Shown here: piece after piece, positions 47,770 to 60,246 of the stretch
How positions within the stretch are numbered: the first letter of the stretch is position 1
How the letters are laid out: every line of letters starts with the position of its first letter
Source: Jackrogersella multiformis
Taxonomy: Eukaryota > Ascomycota > Sordariomycetes > Xylariales > Hypoxylaceae
Direction of reading: 5' to 3'
DNA: 64,000 bases
Assembly: GCA_902806575.1 (NCBI GenBank)
Contig: CADCXD010000009.1
Span: 2,232,001-2,296,000 of the forward strand
Position numbers and translations under genes: made by a program
Notes under the pieces: model-generated
What the model saw: the letters and a program-made list of their open reading frames with translations, nothing else
Told to the model about the DNA's origin: nothing
Database searches by the model: none

Positions 47770-49332
47770 GTTGATGAAGTTGATCGAGGTTGACAGCACC
47801 AGCGCAAATTGGCGAAATTACCAGGCATATATAATCCTCATGAAAGGCTAGGCTTTTGTCTACTCTGGCGCGCTAGTTATTCAGATCTATTCAGCTTTCA
47901 GCTCGGGCTTTTCCACCCGCTATGTGTTCCAGGGCTATGTGTGGTTTTGGTGTAGCGAGATTCTCCATATTAAGTGTTATACACATGGTCTAGCCATCGC
48001 GTTATGGATAAAATTGGTTGCTTTTAAGGCTTAAACTGCAGCTAAAATTACTAGTCATTCGTGCCTATACCACGTACGTACATAAAGAGCATTACACAAT
48101 GCACACCGGTGGTAGGATGATTCAGCCTTTCATAAAATATTTATATGAGTACCTAGGTAGGGTCTAGATTCATTTACGTAGTGCCATTTCCAGTACACTC
48201 GCGATGCCCACCTAAGAGGTATGTAAGTTAATACGATTAGATAATCATGTAGGTAATCTTGATCTACAAATTTGTCGACTCTAGATCCTAACATGCCTTG
48301 TGTTGGTTGGACGGTATTGCAATACAAAACAGATAAAACAGGAACGCGATTCAGTTGGTGGTCAATAGTGTATATTAACCTTGGAAGTAAAAAGGAAGGT
48401 ATGTCAGTAGCCCAGCTCATTGGTTCGTGCTTACTACGGTATGTTCTAGGTACCTAGGTAAGTAAGTAAGGCACGTGTGCAGTGCCTTGCCAACACTTTG
48501 ATATACCTAGGTACCTAACATAATCAGATTACGACTTTTTCATCGTGTTCATTCTAATATTGGTATTCCGCAATATATATATGAAATAATAATCAACTTC
48601 TCATGATTGAAAATGACTGTTATTTTCCTCACATAAACTTGGGGTATATTCATAGGTACATTCGCTTAAACATCCTGGTCCGAAAATACTGCCGTTTTGG
48701 GAATCCGGACATGATCCGGACCAATGAGAAGAAACTTAGAGCTGTGCAACATTCGAAGCTGTTAACTTCATATGCTATGCGAACTTTAATACAGCATTTT
48801 CTATATTACTTGCCACTTTTTCAGGTATTTAGTTAGATATTAGGTAACTTAAAATACGCCATGGGCAACTTTCCACCTGCCAGAATTTTACATGGCGCAA
48901 GTGGTTAAAGCGCCTGGCAATGCGGTGGCTCGTGTTCTGTCAGAACAAGAACGCACCTGCCTAGAGGTAATTCTAAATTGTTAAAAGATGCGCTTAAGGT
49001 TTCCCTCTTAAGGGAGTGATAAAGTTAACGCTAAATCTAATTGCCGTCAAGTTAAGATAAAGGAAAGACTGGGCAAATTTTTTATATCAAGAGATTATTT
49101 TAACTCTGTTCCCTTTACTTAATTAGCGGAGATGCGTTGCTCTAATGTACCTATATAATTAGGCATCGTTAAGTCTAGCCCTTGGGACGTAAACAAAAAC
49201 AAAACAATTTCATTACCACAATCCCAACAGCAATCGAATATTGACATACCAAACAATTCTTTACAACTCAGCGTCTTATCAATCTCTACCAACCAGCGCC
49301 TTCGTTGCGAATATCTACCATATTCATCGTCA
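47770..49332. other. Intergenic spacer, about 1.6 kb
   Basis: AT-rich spacer with TACCTAGGTAAGTAAGTAAG at 48449-48468 and a CCTAGGTACCTA at 48507-48518. A degraded tRNA-like stretch lies near 48892. No protein gene is supported. Confidence 0.5.
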
Positions 49333-50691
49333 ATGGAAACACCCATCAACACTATGGAGCATCCTGATTTTCGAAGACCTATGATCTGCATGGCGTGCCT
49401 CGATCGGGTTGACGAGCTACGGACACTTCCGTGTCACTGTTGCTACTGCCGGGACTGCCTGACCAAATTCCTCCAAATCAACATCCGCAGTAGGGAATCC
49501 TGGCCGCCGACATGCTGCAGCAACAACATCACCGAGGACGACGTGGCGTGGTTGCGATCGAGCGACCTCTTGAGGAATTTCCAAGCAATAACCCACGAGC
49601 TATTCCTCGTGAACCCGCTCTACTGCTCCGAGCGTCGATGCAGCGCGCTGCTCGACCGCCGTGATGCGCCCGAGGGAAGCACCGCGGTGACTTGTGGCCA
49701 GTGCAGCACCAAAACCTGCGCAAGATGCAAGCAGCCGGCGCATGAGCCTACCGAGACGGAGTGCGAAGAGCCGGGTCTGGATATCAACCTGGGGAGAGCA
49801 GCAAATGATAACAGGTGGAAGCAGTGCCCAAATTGCCGTCGGATGATCTCGAAGGTGGCTGGATGCAACCATATGAGGTAAGTTATAAACAACCTACCTA
49901 CCTACCTACCTACCTATGTACCTACCCACTAACCAACATTCTTCGGTCCTCGTAGATGCATATGCAGACGCGAATTCTGCTATATCTGCGGCCGGGCCTG
50001 GAAGACGTGCGACTGCCACGTGTTCAACGGCGACGGGGACGAGGGCCGCGACGACTACCTGGACAACTTCCTGCGCGCCATGGCCGCCGAGCGCGGCAAC
50101 CTCGACGAACTGGCCAACACGCGCGCCGCCCAGGCACAAGGGAACGCCGAGCGCGGCAACCTCGACGACCTGGCCAGCATGCGCGCCGCCCAGGCACAAG
50201 AGAACGCCGAGCGCGTCATCCGCTCCAACCTAGCTTGGAACGCTCCTCGAAGGCAAGAGAACCTCGCGCCCGAAGGGCACGCGGACCTGTCTAACCGCAT
50301 GCGCCTGCGCCCGCGCGGCTACGCCTACGCCACGCGATACGCGGTTCGCGACATGCCGAGGGTGCAATCCCCGCCCCCGCCCCGTCCCTGGTCCCGCCCC
50401 ATCCATACCCGCGCCGCCCGCCGGCCGCCTGTCCAGGACCCGGGTCCCGCGCCAGGCTCGGCGCAGCGCCAGGTTGCCCCCGAGCTGGTGAGGCCGAATG
50501 CGATTCCGACCCCCCGGGTGCGTCATCCCTTGCGGCTTGGGGACCAGATGCGGATCGAGGAGCAGATTCTAGAGATGACGCGCGTCGACACCGCTCGCGG
50601 CCTTTACAACCCTCGCCACCCTCGCGGCCCTGGCGGCGCTTACGACCCTCGCCACCCTCGCGGCACTGGCGGCGCTTACGGCTCTTACTAG
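49333..50691 (+). CDS. RING-between-RING (RBR) E3 ubiquitin ligase-like protein
   Basis: Two exons, 49333-49877 and 49956-50691 (AG plus A gives Arg), give 426 aa. RING1 lies at about 19-60 (CMACLDRVDELRTLPCHCCYCRDC). The in-between-RING stretch holds CSERRCSALL, CGQCSTKTCARCKQPAH and TECEEP. RING2 reads CPNCRRMISKVAGCNHMRCICRREFCYICG; Cys183 in HMRC would be the thioester cysteine and is the first codon after the exon junction. RBR ligases pass ubiquitin through this cysteine. The C-terminal half is low complexity: a 20-residue unit repeated twice (AERGNLD...), a Pro/Arg-rich stretch, and a 12-residue unit repeated twice (Y-N/D-PRHPRG-P/T-GGA). Fungal genomes carry many such fast-evolving RBR genes; substrate unknown. 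GC is high in exon 2. Confidence 0.85.
49892..49916 (+). repeat. (ACCT)n tetranucleotide repeat inside the RBR gene intron
   Basis: Six consecutive ACCT units lie within the 78-nt intron between the donor GTAAGT and the acceptor CGTAG, forming about one third of the intron. Confidence 0.85.
50086..50214 (+). repeat. 60-bp in-frame tandem duplication in the RBR gene
   Basis: The unit 50086-50145 is repeated at 50146-50205 with only a few substitutions, followed by a 9-bp partial copy. It encodes AERGNLDELANTRAAQAQGN and AERGNLDDLASMRAAQAQEN. Confidence 0.9.
50605..50676 (+). repeat. 36-bp in-frame tandem duplication at the RBR C-terminus
   Basis: Units 50605-50640 and 50641-50676 are near identical and encode YNPRHPRGPGGA and YDPRHPRGTGGA just before the stop codon. 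Confidence 0.9.
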
Positions 50692-51719
50692 CGAGATCGA
50701 CATCGACATCGACATCGGCGACGGAGGTGCAAGTTTAGTTTCCGGCATTGCAGTATCGTCTCTTCGCCCAGCGCGCCCTGGAGTAGCCTAGCGGGGATAA
50801 ATTGGAACTTGTTGCGGAGGATTGTACCTACCAGTAGTAGGTGCGAGGACGGGCCTGGTATTGCAGGGGCTATTACGCTGCTGAGTCGGGGGTTGGGTTC
50901 CCTCAGCTGGGTAGCTAAAAAAACAAAAAAAGGCCCTTCTTTTTCTTTTTTATGTACCTAGATAAATTAAGTTGTTTCCCCATCCTGTTTGGCCTTCCTT
51001 CTCAACTTGCTGCGTGTGTTCGTGAGCTTATCAACCTTGGGAGGTAGGTATGTACTTAATGTAGGTGGTTAACTAAAGCAGCAATGTGTACCTAGGTAGG
51101 TAAATCCTGTGCGTAAACAAAGCTATCACGAAGCACGCCTTTTCCTTTATGCTTGGTGGGGTGATATGACGATGTTGCTACTGGCTCTGCTGTTGGTGAT
51201 AGCTATACTTAATTAGATTGACGAATTACACCGACAGAGCTCCCCATTTTTACGAGAATTTAGTACTAAGAGCATACTCCCAAGGCAGTTAGCACAACAG
51301 CAACCCAGAAACCCCAATGTATTGTCACGGTGTATTATTAATCGTAGGTACTATACTCCAATCTGGAGGTTTTATAATCTAAGGAGGCGACCCGATGCCC
51401 CGCGCGGATGGGGAGAAAAAAAAAAAAACCCACGATGCAGAAGCCAGCCTTGAGTTAACGCGTTAATCCGACGCCGCCCCGAGCGCGCATCGATCGATGC
51501 GCTTGTGTCAGCCTATCCATTAGAATCCCGTCTTGCCCCGGTTGGCACCATTATGTGAGTAGGAACACTCCAGTCGTAAGTTATGTGTGTGGTTTAAAAA
51601 AAAGACATAAAACAAAAACAATGTCATCATTACCGCCCCCGTCGTCCGGAAACGGCGGTACGGGCGTGCCCTCGATACGGCTCGGGGAGGAGGGGAGCCG
51701 TGGTCGGAGGGGCGGAGTG
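50692..51719. other. Convergent spacer between RBR gene and KOG1
   Basis: About 1 kb between two stop codons on opposite strands. It contains poly-A tracts (51416-51428, 51595-51604) and TACCTAGGTAGGTA at 51089-51102. No gene is supported. Confidence 0.5.
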
Positions 51720-54700
51720 TTATGAGGAGTCGACGAACGCTCCCGGTTTCTCGCAGGTGAAGAGGTTTACGTGCTGGTCGCCGCGTGCCGCGCACCCCAG
51801 GATCATGCGGTGGGGGTGGAAGGCGGTGGCGGAGATGGGCGCGCCGCGGTTCTGCTGGAGGAAGCTGGAGTACGGTTCCATCCGCGAGAGCTCGTGGCCG
51901 TCGAAGTTGAAGACCTTGACGGTGTGTGCAGACGTGCCGCTGAGATTCCGTTAGCAGTGAAAAATAAGCGAAAACTTGATACCATCATATTATGACTTAC
52001 ACAGAGAATACCGGCAGGTGCTCATGGGTGCTCGCTGTTCGGAGTGTATCGCGGGTTGCTTGGATGACGCGGAGAGGCGAGTCCATCCGAATATCCCACA
52101 ACTTGACCTTCCCGTTCCGGCTTGCGGAAAGCAGCTCCCGCTGGCCGCCGCGCTGCATATGCACGTTTCTGATCCACTGCCTATCAGAATCATCTTTCCA
52201 TTTCTTAACCATCGACTCCTGTGGCCGGAGCCGAGTGTCGAACACCCTAACGGCACCGTCTCCAAATCCGGCGACGAATATGTTGCCAGTCATCTGGTCC
52301 GACGTTAATGACGTGACGCAAGACCCGGAACGCGCAGGTATGTCCATAATACAGGTTTCGTACGCAGCAGCCCAAACTCGGATGACTCTGACATCTCCGG
52401 CAACGAGTACATTGCCGGTCACCTGTTGCCAGTCGAAGACCATGCCGGAGTTGACATTGCTAGGAACCATATGAGTCAGTGCTCGCCACGCTGATGCTAA
52501 CTCGGTCTTCTTAGGAGAGTCGTAATTCCGGTAGACCCGGAGCACACCGTCTGATGAGCCCGTCATTAGAAACGCCGTATCGTCTTCGTTGATGAACGTC
52601 ATATCACTGATCTTCGAACCCTCAGGATTCCCATTGGAGAATCGATTCAATCTCGTCTGCTTCGTCCAGTCCCATATGTATACCGTATTGCCATCATCGG
52701 CGACGGCGAGATGATCTTCATATTGGTGGAATGTCATTTTTGACGGCTGAGCACCGTTGTTCATGATACATAGCTGGTTATTCCATTTGTGGCTGCCGGC
52801 GTATTGCTTCTGAGGTTGGGTCTCTCGGAGAATGTTCTCGTTTCGGGATCTTCTCCATAGACGTTCGTTATACTCGGTGCTTCCCGGCTCCTCGGACTCG
52901 CTAGGATGCATTTGAGGTTCGCGAAAGTACTCGATTGACCAGTCTAAGAATGTGCTAGGCAGTGGTAGAGAAAGCGACTGATCAATGCCTCGCTCTTTAA
53001 ACTTCCCTGACACTGGCTCGTCAGCTACGTGGTAATGTGCCGGCGCGTTAGCCTGGTCAATCTGCTCAGGGGGGGCCGCCCAGTCGGCAGTAAGACGGCT
53101 CCGCTGGGAGGAATTTCTCGCAAGTCTAGGAGAAGACACCGGGCTAGAAATAGTCGATTTATCCTCGGTCCCCCACATGCCTGGCAGCTGGAATAGTAAA
53201 CTCGCGGTTCGCTTCAGAAGACCAGGTGAAGGTTCTGGAGTAATGATTTCCGAAGTGGATGTCATAATACCGTTTCGCGAAGTAGAAGATTGTTTCTTAT
53301 GGCCACGGGATCGTCGCGCACGCCTTTGAATCTCGTCCATTAACGTTTGTGCATGAAAGCCAGCGGATGAGGTTAAAAGTGCGTTGTGGACATGGTCCAC
53401 GATGATCGTCGCGTCTCGCTGAACTTCGGGGTGGGGGTCCACGTTCAGTATCAATATATGCTTCCAGCAAGCCGCAAAGACCGTGTTAGAAGATAGGCCC
53501 TGGGCGGCGGCCCTAATCGTTCCATCTATGTTACGATTTTCGGGGCGGGCATAGTGCAAGCCCATCTTATGCTCTAGACCATCATCCGTTGGGGGGAAGA
53601 GTAAGTACTCCTTCTCTTCGACTAGCTGCTCGAAAGCGGCGACAATAAACTTGTTCTCGTAACGGAGGACGAAATGGGAGATGAAGACGAGCAGCTCCTT
53701 GCGGACAAGAGGACTACCGTCGTTAACCATGTCCAACAATGTCCAGGCTATCGACTCTTCGATCCTAGCCACTTCGTCGGTAAGATCGGGAATCCCAAGG
53801 AACGTTGTCATGGCGTGAATGACGGCAGCTCGCACTTCGCAAGCCTGGTCCTTTGTCAAGCTCGACAGCTTCATGGGTGCGTTCTCCCTAATACCTCTCC
53901 ACTTCGCCTCGGGGAGATCCTGCCACAGTTGGCTGATACAGAGGCACGCCCATTGGCGTAGCAGTACATTCTCCTCATTCCTAAGATGCATTAAGCAGTA
54001 TGTCATGATCGGCGACTGATTGCATACGGCTTGGCCAGGCCTGTAACCCTTGCACAGCATCGACAGCACAAAGGCACACATTGCCTTATGCTCATCGCTG
54101 TTGGCGACGGCGAGGACCTCTGCCGGATTTAGTATGGAGGCGAAGTAGTTGTAGCCGCTGTCCTTGATCAGATCAGGCTGGCAAGAGACATCTACGGCGA
54201 GGACCCGCGTCCAAATGAACACCATGACAGGTTTCAACTCAGCGGCGGCGGACTGCAGGAGTTTTAGCACGTACGGGAAGATTCCGATACTCAGTGCCAG
54301 ATGGACGGCCCAGGGACCTAAGTCTAAGAACTTGCCTAGCAGGATGAGCGCGCGTACTCGGTGCTGCTGGCTAAGTAAGACCTGGAGTACAACGGGAAGC
54401 TGCTCGGGCGGTTTCTGCTGCATAGCATCTCCGCGCGCAAGGTAGACTTCGAAGGCGGTCAACTGTTCCGCGAAAAATGCCGAGCTCTGGTATTCGTATT
54501 CGATCCCTTCGTTCTCTTTTCGCTCCATCATAGGCAGCTGCGCCAATGCCAAATCAACAGCCAGGTCCCAGCTTTCCCACAGGGGATGCTGGTGAGTATC
54601 AGGTAATTCTGGGTACGACTGCGGATGACATCCGTAGACCGTCATGATGCGCTGCGCTAGAATAAAATTACGGAATAGCGCGGCCACCATAAGGTCTTGT

Positions 54701-56324
54701 CTAAAGAACTTGCGGAATAACTGCCGAGGCAAAGAAGTCCAGGCAATAGTGTCAGTGATTGCCGTGAATATCCAGTTGAGTTCTCCAAGCGGTGTTCTCC
54801 GTTCCTGTAACCTCCCAGGAAGTTTCTTGGCTCGCTCCGGGGAAATACTCGTCTTCAGAGGATTCTGTAAGACGAAAAACCACAATGCCATCTCTATCGG
54901 CGTCGTCAGGCACGCGGTGAACAGGTCGGCCGGGAGGCGGGGGTTTGTTGGGAGATTCTCCTTGACGGCACAGGCGGCAAGGTGAAGATATGATCGATAC
55001 TTAGTCTTTTCATAGTTCGGATCGGCCGCCGCGGCTGCTTCCTCCTCCTCTTCGTGCTTCTCCACAAACCGGTGGTAGTTGTTCAGGATATTCCCGGCCT
55101 CGGAACAGTCCCAGACGAAGATGGTAGGCGCCTGGAGCCAGTGTTGGAGGTCATAAAGGGAAATAGGTATGTACTGGGTGAAGGTCTTGTTGAATACCCA
55201 AATCTCTCCCGAGGCTGTTGGTTTCGGTACGCCGTGGCCGTTATAATGAAGTAGAACTCGTTCGTCCTTCGCGTTCCTCCGCAGGGACTGGCAGAACCTC
55301 TTCGTCTCTTCGACCGATGGGTCCAAGTACTGCTTATACCTTGTTCGTAACGAGATGTTCTCGTACTGTGCCTGTAGAGATTTCCCGATCTGCTCCAGCG
55401 CCTTTGCCGCAGGAGGCACGAAAGGGTCTTGCCATGCTTCGAGCTTAGCTCCAGGGTTGGTCTTTAGCTGGTCCGGGGGCTCGACACCGATATTAAGGCA
55501 GACTGCCAGAGCAGCCGAAACAGTTTTTAACCGATCTCGCATACGCCAATCCTCGATCGCATAGTTGGGAGATTCCGGCTGACCGGTCGTCTCGTGACGT
55601 TTATCTGTAAAGTACATATACCAATTCTACACTCTCAAGGTTAGCGACGCTTCTCGTTCTTAGTGTACTACATAGCGGCAGCGCAAGGCAAATAGGCTCG
55701 TGTTCGTCTGGATGGAAGAGCAGGTGTCGTTGTGCAAGGCGAAATTCGACCTACGTTTGCTAACTGAGAAATGATATCTTCAGACTGATAATGGTCTTCG
55801 AAACCATGCCGTGCGCCCCATTCATAGATCTCCTCGTCAGTCTGTTCTGCGTCATCGCGTTTTACGATATGTTCGCTCTTAGATCTTAGTAGCGGTGGCT
55901 TAGAGACCATTCTTCTACTAGGCCGGTCGTGGTCGGAGTCATCGTGAGAATTCGCAAGGGTAAGATCGTGTTTATTCCCCAGGGCAGTCAATGGGCGTCG
56001 ATCAAGGTCTACCGTCTCCCTCTCCTCCGTTGCAGTGCGTGGACGACCTTTCACCGATTCGGACTCTCGTGCCGCATAAATTGGGCCGCCTGTGCCTAGT
56101 CGTGATGGCATGGTGGTGGAAGTACCATTAGTTGTAGGTGGGTTTCTCGCTTCGGTTGGACGGTCGCGTGGGTGTGTAGAATTAGAATCGGCCGGGAGGA
56201 TATTATTTGAAGAGTTCGGCGACGAAACAGTCTTGGACATGGAAGATGCGGTCGGGATACGATTTGAAGTTGAAGGTTGCCCAGAAGTATACGCGCTATG
56301 AGAAGATAACGTGAGTGCCGTCAT
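51720..56324 (-). CDS. KOG1: TORC1 subunit KOG1/raptor (Mip1 orthologue)
   Basis: Scaffold and substrate-recruiting subunit of TOR complex 1, acting at the vacuole/lysosome surface in nutrient signalling. Exons 56324-55755, 55626-52001 and 51939-51720 give about 1471 aa. The first intron (128 nt) restores SQLANNWYMYFTDKRHETTG; the last (61 nt) restores LPVFSVGTSAHTVKVF. After a disordered 180-residue head comes the raptor N-terminal caspase-like domain with VLLHYNGHGVP (about 317-327) and FVWDCSEAGN, then HEAT repeats, a phospho-rich linker (STSRNGIMTSTSEIITPEPSP) and C-terminal WD40 repeats with NTVYIWDW and VKLWDIRM, ending EKPGAFVDSS. Length and domain order match fungal raptors, so this is a full-length intact gene. 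Confidence 0.95.
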
Positions 56325-56531
56325 GCTTCCCGCTGCACATTTTTGACGGCAGTGGGATTTCCGACACAGCAGAATATAATAACCAGTATCGTTGAAATAT
56401 CGCGGAAGTATCTAAGTATCGTGAAGTTGGTGTTTAGGTGGATTAGTGGTTTAGTAACTTGGTGATTTAGTGATGTTGTAAATGGGTAAAGTTGATTATT
56501 CGACGGTTTGATGCGATGGCGCTTGGGCGCT

Positions 56532-56615
56532 AGGTTCTAGGTTCTAGGTTCTGGGTTCTGGGTTCTGGGTTCTGGGTTCTGGGTTCTGGGTTCTGGGTTC
56601 TGGGTTCTGGGTTCT
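56532..56615. repeat. (GGTTCTG)n heptanucleotide minisatellite
   Basis: About twelve consecutive 7-bp units: the first two are GGTTCTA and the rest GGTTCTG. It lies about 210 bp upstream of the KOG1 start codon. Confidence 0.9.
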
Positions 56616-58225
56616 CGATTAATCTCATGGATGTTTGCGAATAAGCTAATAAGGTTGCGGTCTAATCGAGTCTACTCTGGATGGTAGGTACAAGCGGAAA
56701 GGCGGTGGGGAGCATATGCCATAACCTACCTACGTACCTATGTACCCAAGGTCAGTGACGAAATACGTCCATCCATCTACAATTAATTATCAATTGCAGC
56801 CTCCCCCGACATTCAGTGGTAGCTCCTAAGTACCTCAGTACATACCTAGGTAGCTACTACAGGTACCTAGGTACCTCCCAAGGTAAAGTAGCGAGAACTC
56901 CAATAAAGGGGTAGGTAACCTTCAGGTCATCATCCGCCTCACTGCAACATACCTACGCCAGCTATGAGCTATTTATTCCGTACCTGCCAAAGTATATCAC
57001 AAGAATCAACCTTGTAAATGCTTGCTTCTCTATGCGTACCTACCTAGGAGGTACCTAAGGTATTGAAGCAGCATTTTCGCTAGCGATACTACAATGCAAA
57101 CACCTGATAATAGTGAGGCTCCAACAAACAACACACATGAAAAAAACCACCCCCACTGAAAAAGGTCACAGCTTTATCGCTATATCCATCCATACTCCGT
57201 ACGATAATAGCTACAATGCGATGAATCATTTTCATCTCATCAATAATCAAGCAGACCAGTAGTTACTTAAATATCCTAGGTTAGGTAGGTACTAACACAA
57301 AAGAAGGCCCAAGTTTAGATAAGCGATGAGAAGCCTCGGCTGATGAATGCACGGCATCTATGTATTCCGCTCCAATTCCTACCCAGGTACAGCTTTGCCA
57401 CAAGGAACTTGGCTTAGGTAAGGTTATTCTTAGCCACGATCCGCGTACTGGGGCTCCAATAGATGTCAGCCGCATATCGTCCAGTCTGCCAGTACAATCC
57501 AACAATCCAACTTTTGCGTTGCTGTTCGGGTAGACTCGGAGAGGTTGAGATGCCTAGGTAGGGAAGATTGGATATCGAAGGCCATATATGCGCCGGGAAA
57601 CGCTGAATGCTTCGTCACACTCACATCATCATCGCCCACATACGTACTTAGTGTACCTCTAGGTAGGTATGTAAGTACGGCAGACTAGGCAGACTGTTGG
57701 ACGTCCATTAAGCGAAAGGGTGGGGGGTGTGATAGCTTTTTATATGGCTATAATAATCCGTACACTAGGTACTTCGTACTAATATCCATGGCTGTGCTAT
57801 GGCTGAGAGAGTTCTATCGTCCACCATACACCGTCCATCGTCCCAGCGTTCTACCATGCGTTGTATCGTCCACGTGCTAGATAATTGGTTGTGTTTCAGG
57901 TTGCCCGTTTCGCTATGCGATCATCATGCCACCAGATACCATTATGTCCACCTAGCCCCCCTCACCACTCCTTAAGTACTATGTAAGGTTAGCCAGCCTT
58001 GCCCGGGCTGTCCGGGGATCATCCAAAGCGTACACTGCCTAGAAGTGTAGAGGTGACGGCTATCTGATCGATATCGAAGGAAGAGGTTATTGATATTAAG
58101 ATGTGCTTTACATTCACCAATTTAACGGCCTTTCAACTAAAAATAAAACAAAACAAAGTAAGCTAGGAAAGAAACAAAAGAATTTAATAAATATACCTAC
58201 CTAGCTAAGGTACCTAGGTAGGTTA

Positions 58226-58250
58226 AAAATAAAAATAAAAATAAAAATAA
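58226..58250. repeat. (AAAAT)n pentanucleotide tract
   Basis: Five consecutive AAAAT/AAATA units read directly from the sequence. Confidence 0.8.
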
Positions 58251-60246
58251 AAAGGGGTATTCACTATTTCGAAGTTTGCTTTGCTCGATATAATCTTCTA
58301 GGTTACATCTGCAGAGATTTCGAAGAATACCTACATATGTACCTAGCTATTGGTGAATATCTAGTATTCTCTGCATATCATCACGTTGCTGCATTGCAAG
58401 TCTGGTTTTGATGGTCCCAACTTACATCACATTCCTCCACCAACAAAAGAGTACCTAGGTAAGAAGACGCATTGAAACAATGGAAGTCGAGAATGTTTTG
58501 ATAGCTTATAACTCTACCTAGCTGTCGAGATATGCCATTGAGTTGAGTTGTCAGCGAAGGAGAGGTTTATCTGTTTCCGATGTGTAAGATGAACGGTTCT
58601 TCCGACGTAATATGTATATGCTCATACTACTGCCTACCTACTACGTTGTAAGCAAGTAGGTATTATGCAATCCCCTGAGTTGTCAAGATTGGAAGAGTTC
58701 CAAAATTCATACCTACCCAGGTACCTTATCTACCTAGGTAGCAGCCTAGGCAGAATCTAGATAGTATCATCCCTTTCCCCTATTTATAGTATGTCATCCA
58801 CGTGAGCATTATTACTATGTAATGAATACCGGGTGGAGTGAAGACGCCAGCATTTTGATCTCTCGGGCTCGACAAATCTACCATAATGACTTCTTCCAGC
58901 AGTAATCGATTAACTACTAGTAATGTGTGCTCCTAAAGGAATTATCATGGCTACCTAGCCTTGGTCAGCAAACATTCTAGAAGGCAGCGGTGGCAAGAAT
59001 TAGGTATTCCAGTGTAATGCGGAATACATGCCTCCTAAAAGCAGAGTAGATCTGCATATCTGGTAGGAGGTAGCCTTTTATTTAAATGATTCCGCTAACC
59101 TCGTTGGAGAAATGGATATGTCCCCCAAATTAGGCCCATCCTATCAAATTATAACATGGGTACAGTAGGTTTACTGCATAAGAGGACGCTAGCCTTATTA
59201 GGACTTAGCATAGACACGGCCCCTCAAAAGCCGACCCTGCATCTTGCCCTGCTGCCCTGCTGCCCTGGTGGTGACTTCCCTGGGGCCTGGGGGACGGAGA
59301 GCACTTTACTATTAGAGATGGATTTTTTTTTTCTGGAAATTTGGTGCATGCGTCGTCCCTGGACACTGGACACTGAACTCGAACATCGTTGCTGCTGCCA
59401 GTTCAATCCAATCCAATCCTATCTATCTATCCTATCTCTCTTTCTCCCTCTCCCATCAACCCAATTTCTATTTTCTCGCCGCTCATTCATTTTTTTATCA
59501 TCCTTTCTTCAAGACGCTGTTCCAATAGCCACGAGCTACGGACGCAATAATATCTAACCAAACGACCGATTCTAATGTTCTAGTCGGGTTTATTTGTCTG
59601 TAAATTGTACTATTTTGCATTTTGCATTTTGCACTTTGCTTTGCAATTTGCATCATCCGATGATATCGAGGGGATACCCACCAGTAGGACTGAACAAACG
59701 AATAGTTGCAACATTCGATCCGTTAACCCTTCAATTTCTATCATCCTGATTCACCAGTGCAACGACGAGGTATAATCCAGGGCCTTTTTATTTTCATGTC
59801 TGAGCCAGTTCTGGGTTTTCGAACTTAGGCAAAATCGCAAATCGCAACTCACAACTAGAAAGGAGGAAAAAAAGGAAGAGGGAGGCTTAGAAGGGGTTAA
59901 TAATAATAAAAAAAGTCGAGGGGCTGCGCAAAGTTACGAAGCGAAGCAATCGGCGCAATTTCGACTAAGGACCCATCCACTTCAACATTTCCAACCTCAT
60001 GCTTTCAAACCCCAGAAACCCCCAGCCATCTTGAACCATCTTGAACTTCGAATCATACCATAGCGAATCTTCCGTACCTCTCTATTCTTTGCATGATCGC
60101 TGAATCGATTTCCGCTTGCCCACCCAACTCATCGCATACAATTCATCAGCAAACCGCATCGACCGTCGCCATACACTACCTTGTCGCCGCTGCGACAGTG
60201 CATAGTCCTAGCCACTCCCTACGAGGGTGTCTGACTGTAGCTCGTC

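Larger units (their letters stand above)
56325..60246. other. Intergenic region of about 3.9 kb between divergent KOG1 and tea1-like genes
   Basis: The region includes both promoters and probably long leaders. It holds a heptanucleotide minisatellite (56532-56615), many ACCTAGGTA motifs (56840-56880, 58190-58220, 58730-58750), an (AAAAT)n tract (58226-58250) and TTTTGCA repeats (59612-59640). The last 600 bp before the tea1-like start are pyrimidine-rich, as is usual for a fungal 5' leader. No gene is supported; the 133-aa frame at 59156-59557 is low complexity. Confidence 0.5.

Noticed and set aside
59156..59557. 133-aa plus-strand frame
   Set aside because: Its second half is a pyrimidine-rich leader translated into Phe/Leu/Ser; it most likely belongs to the upstream region of the tea1-like gene.
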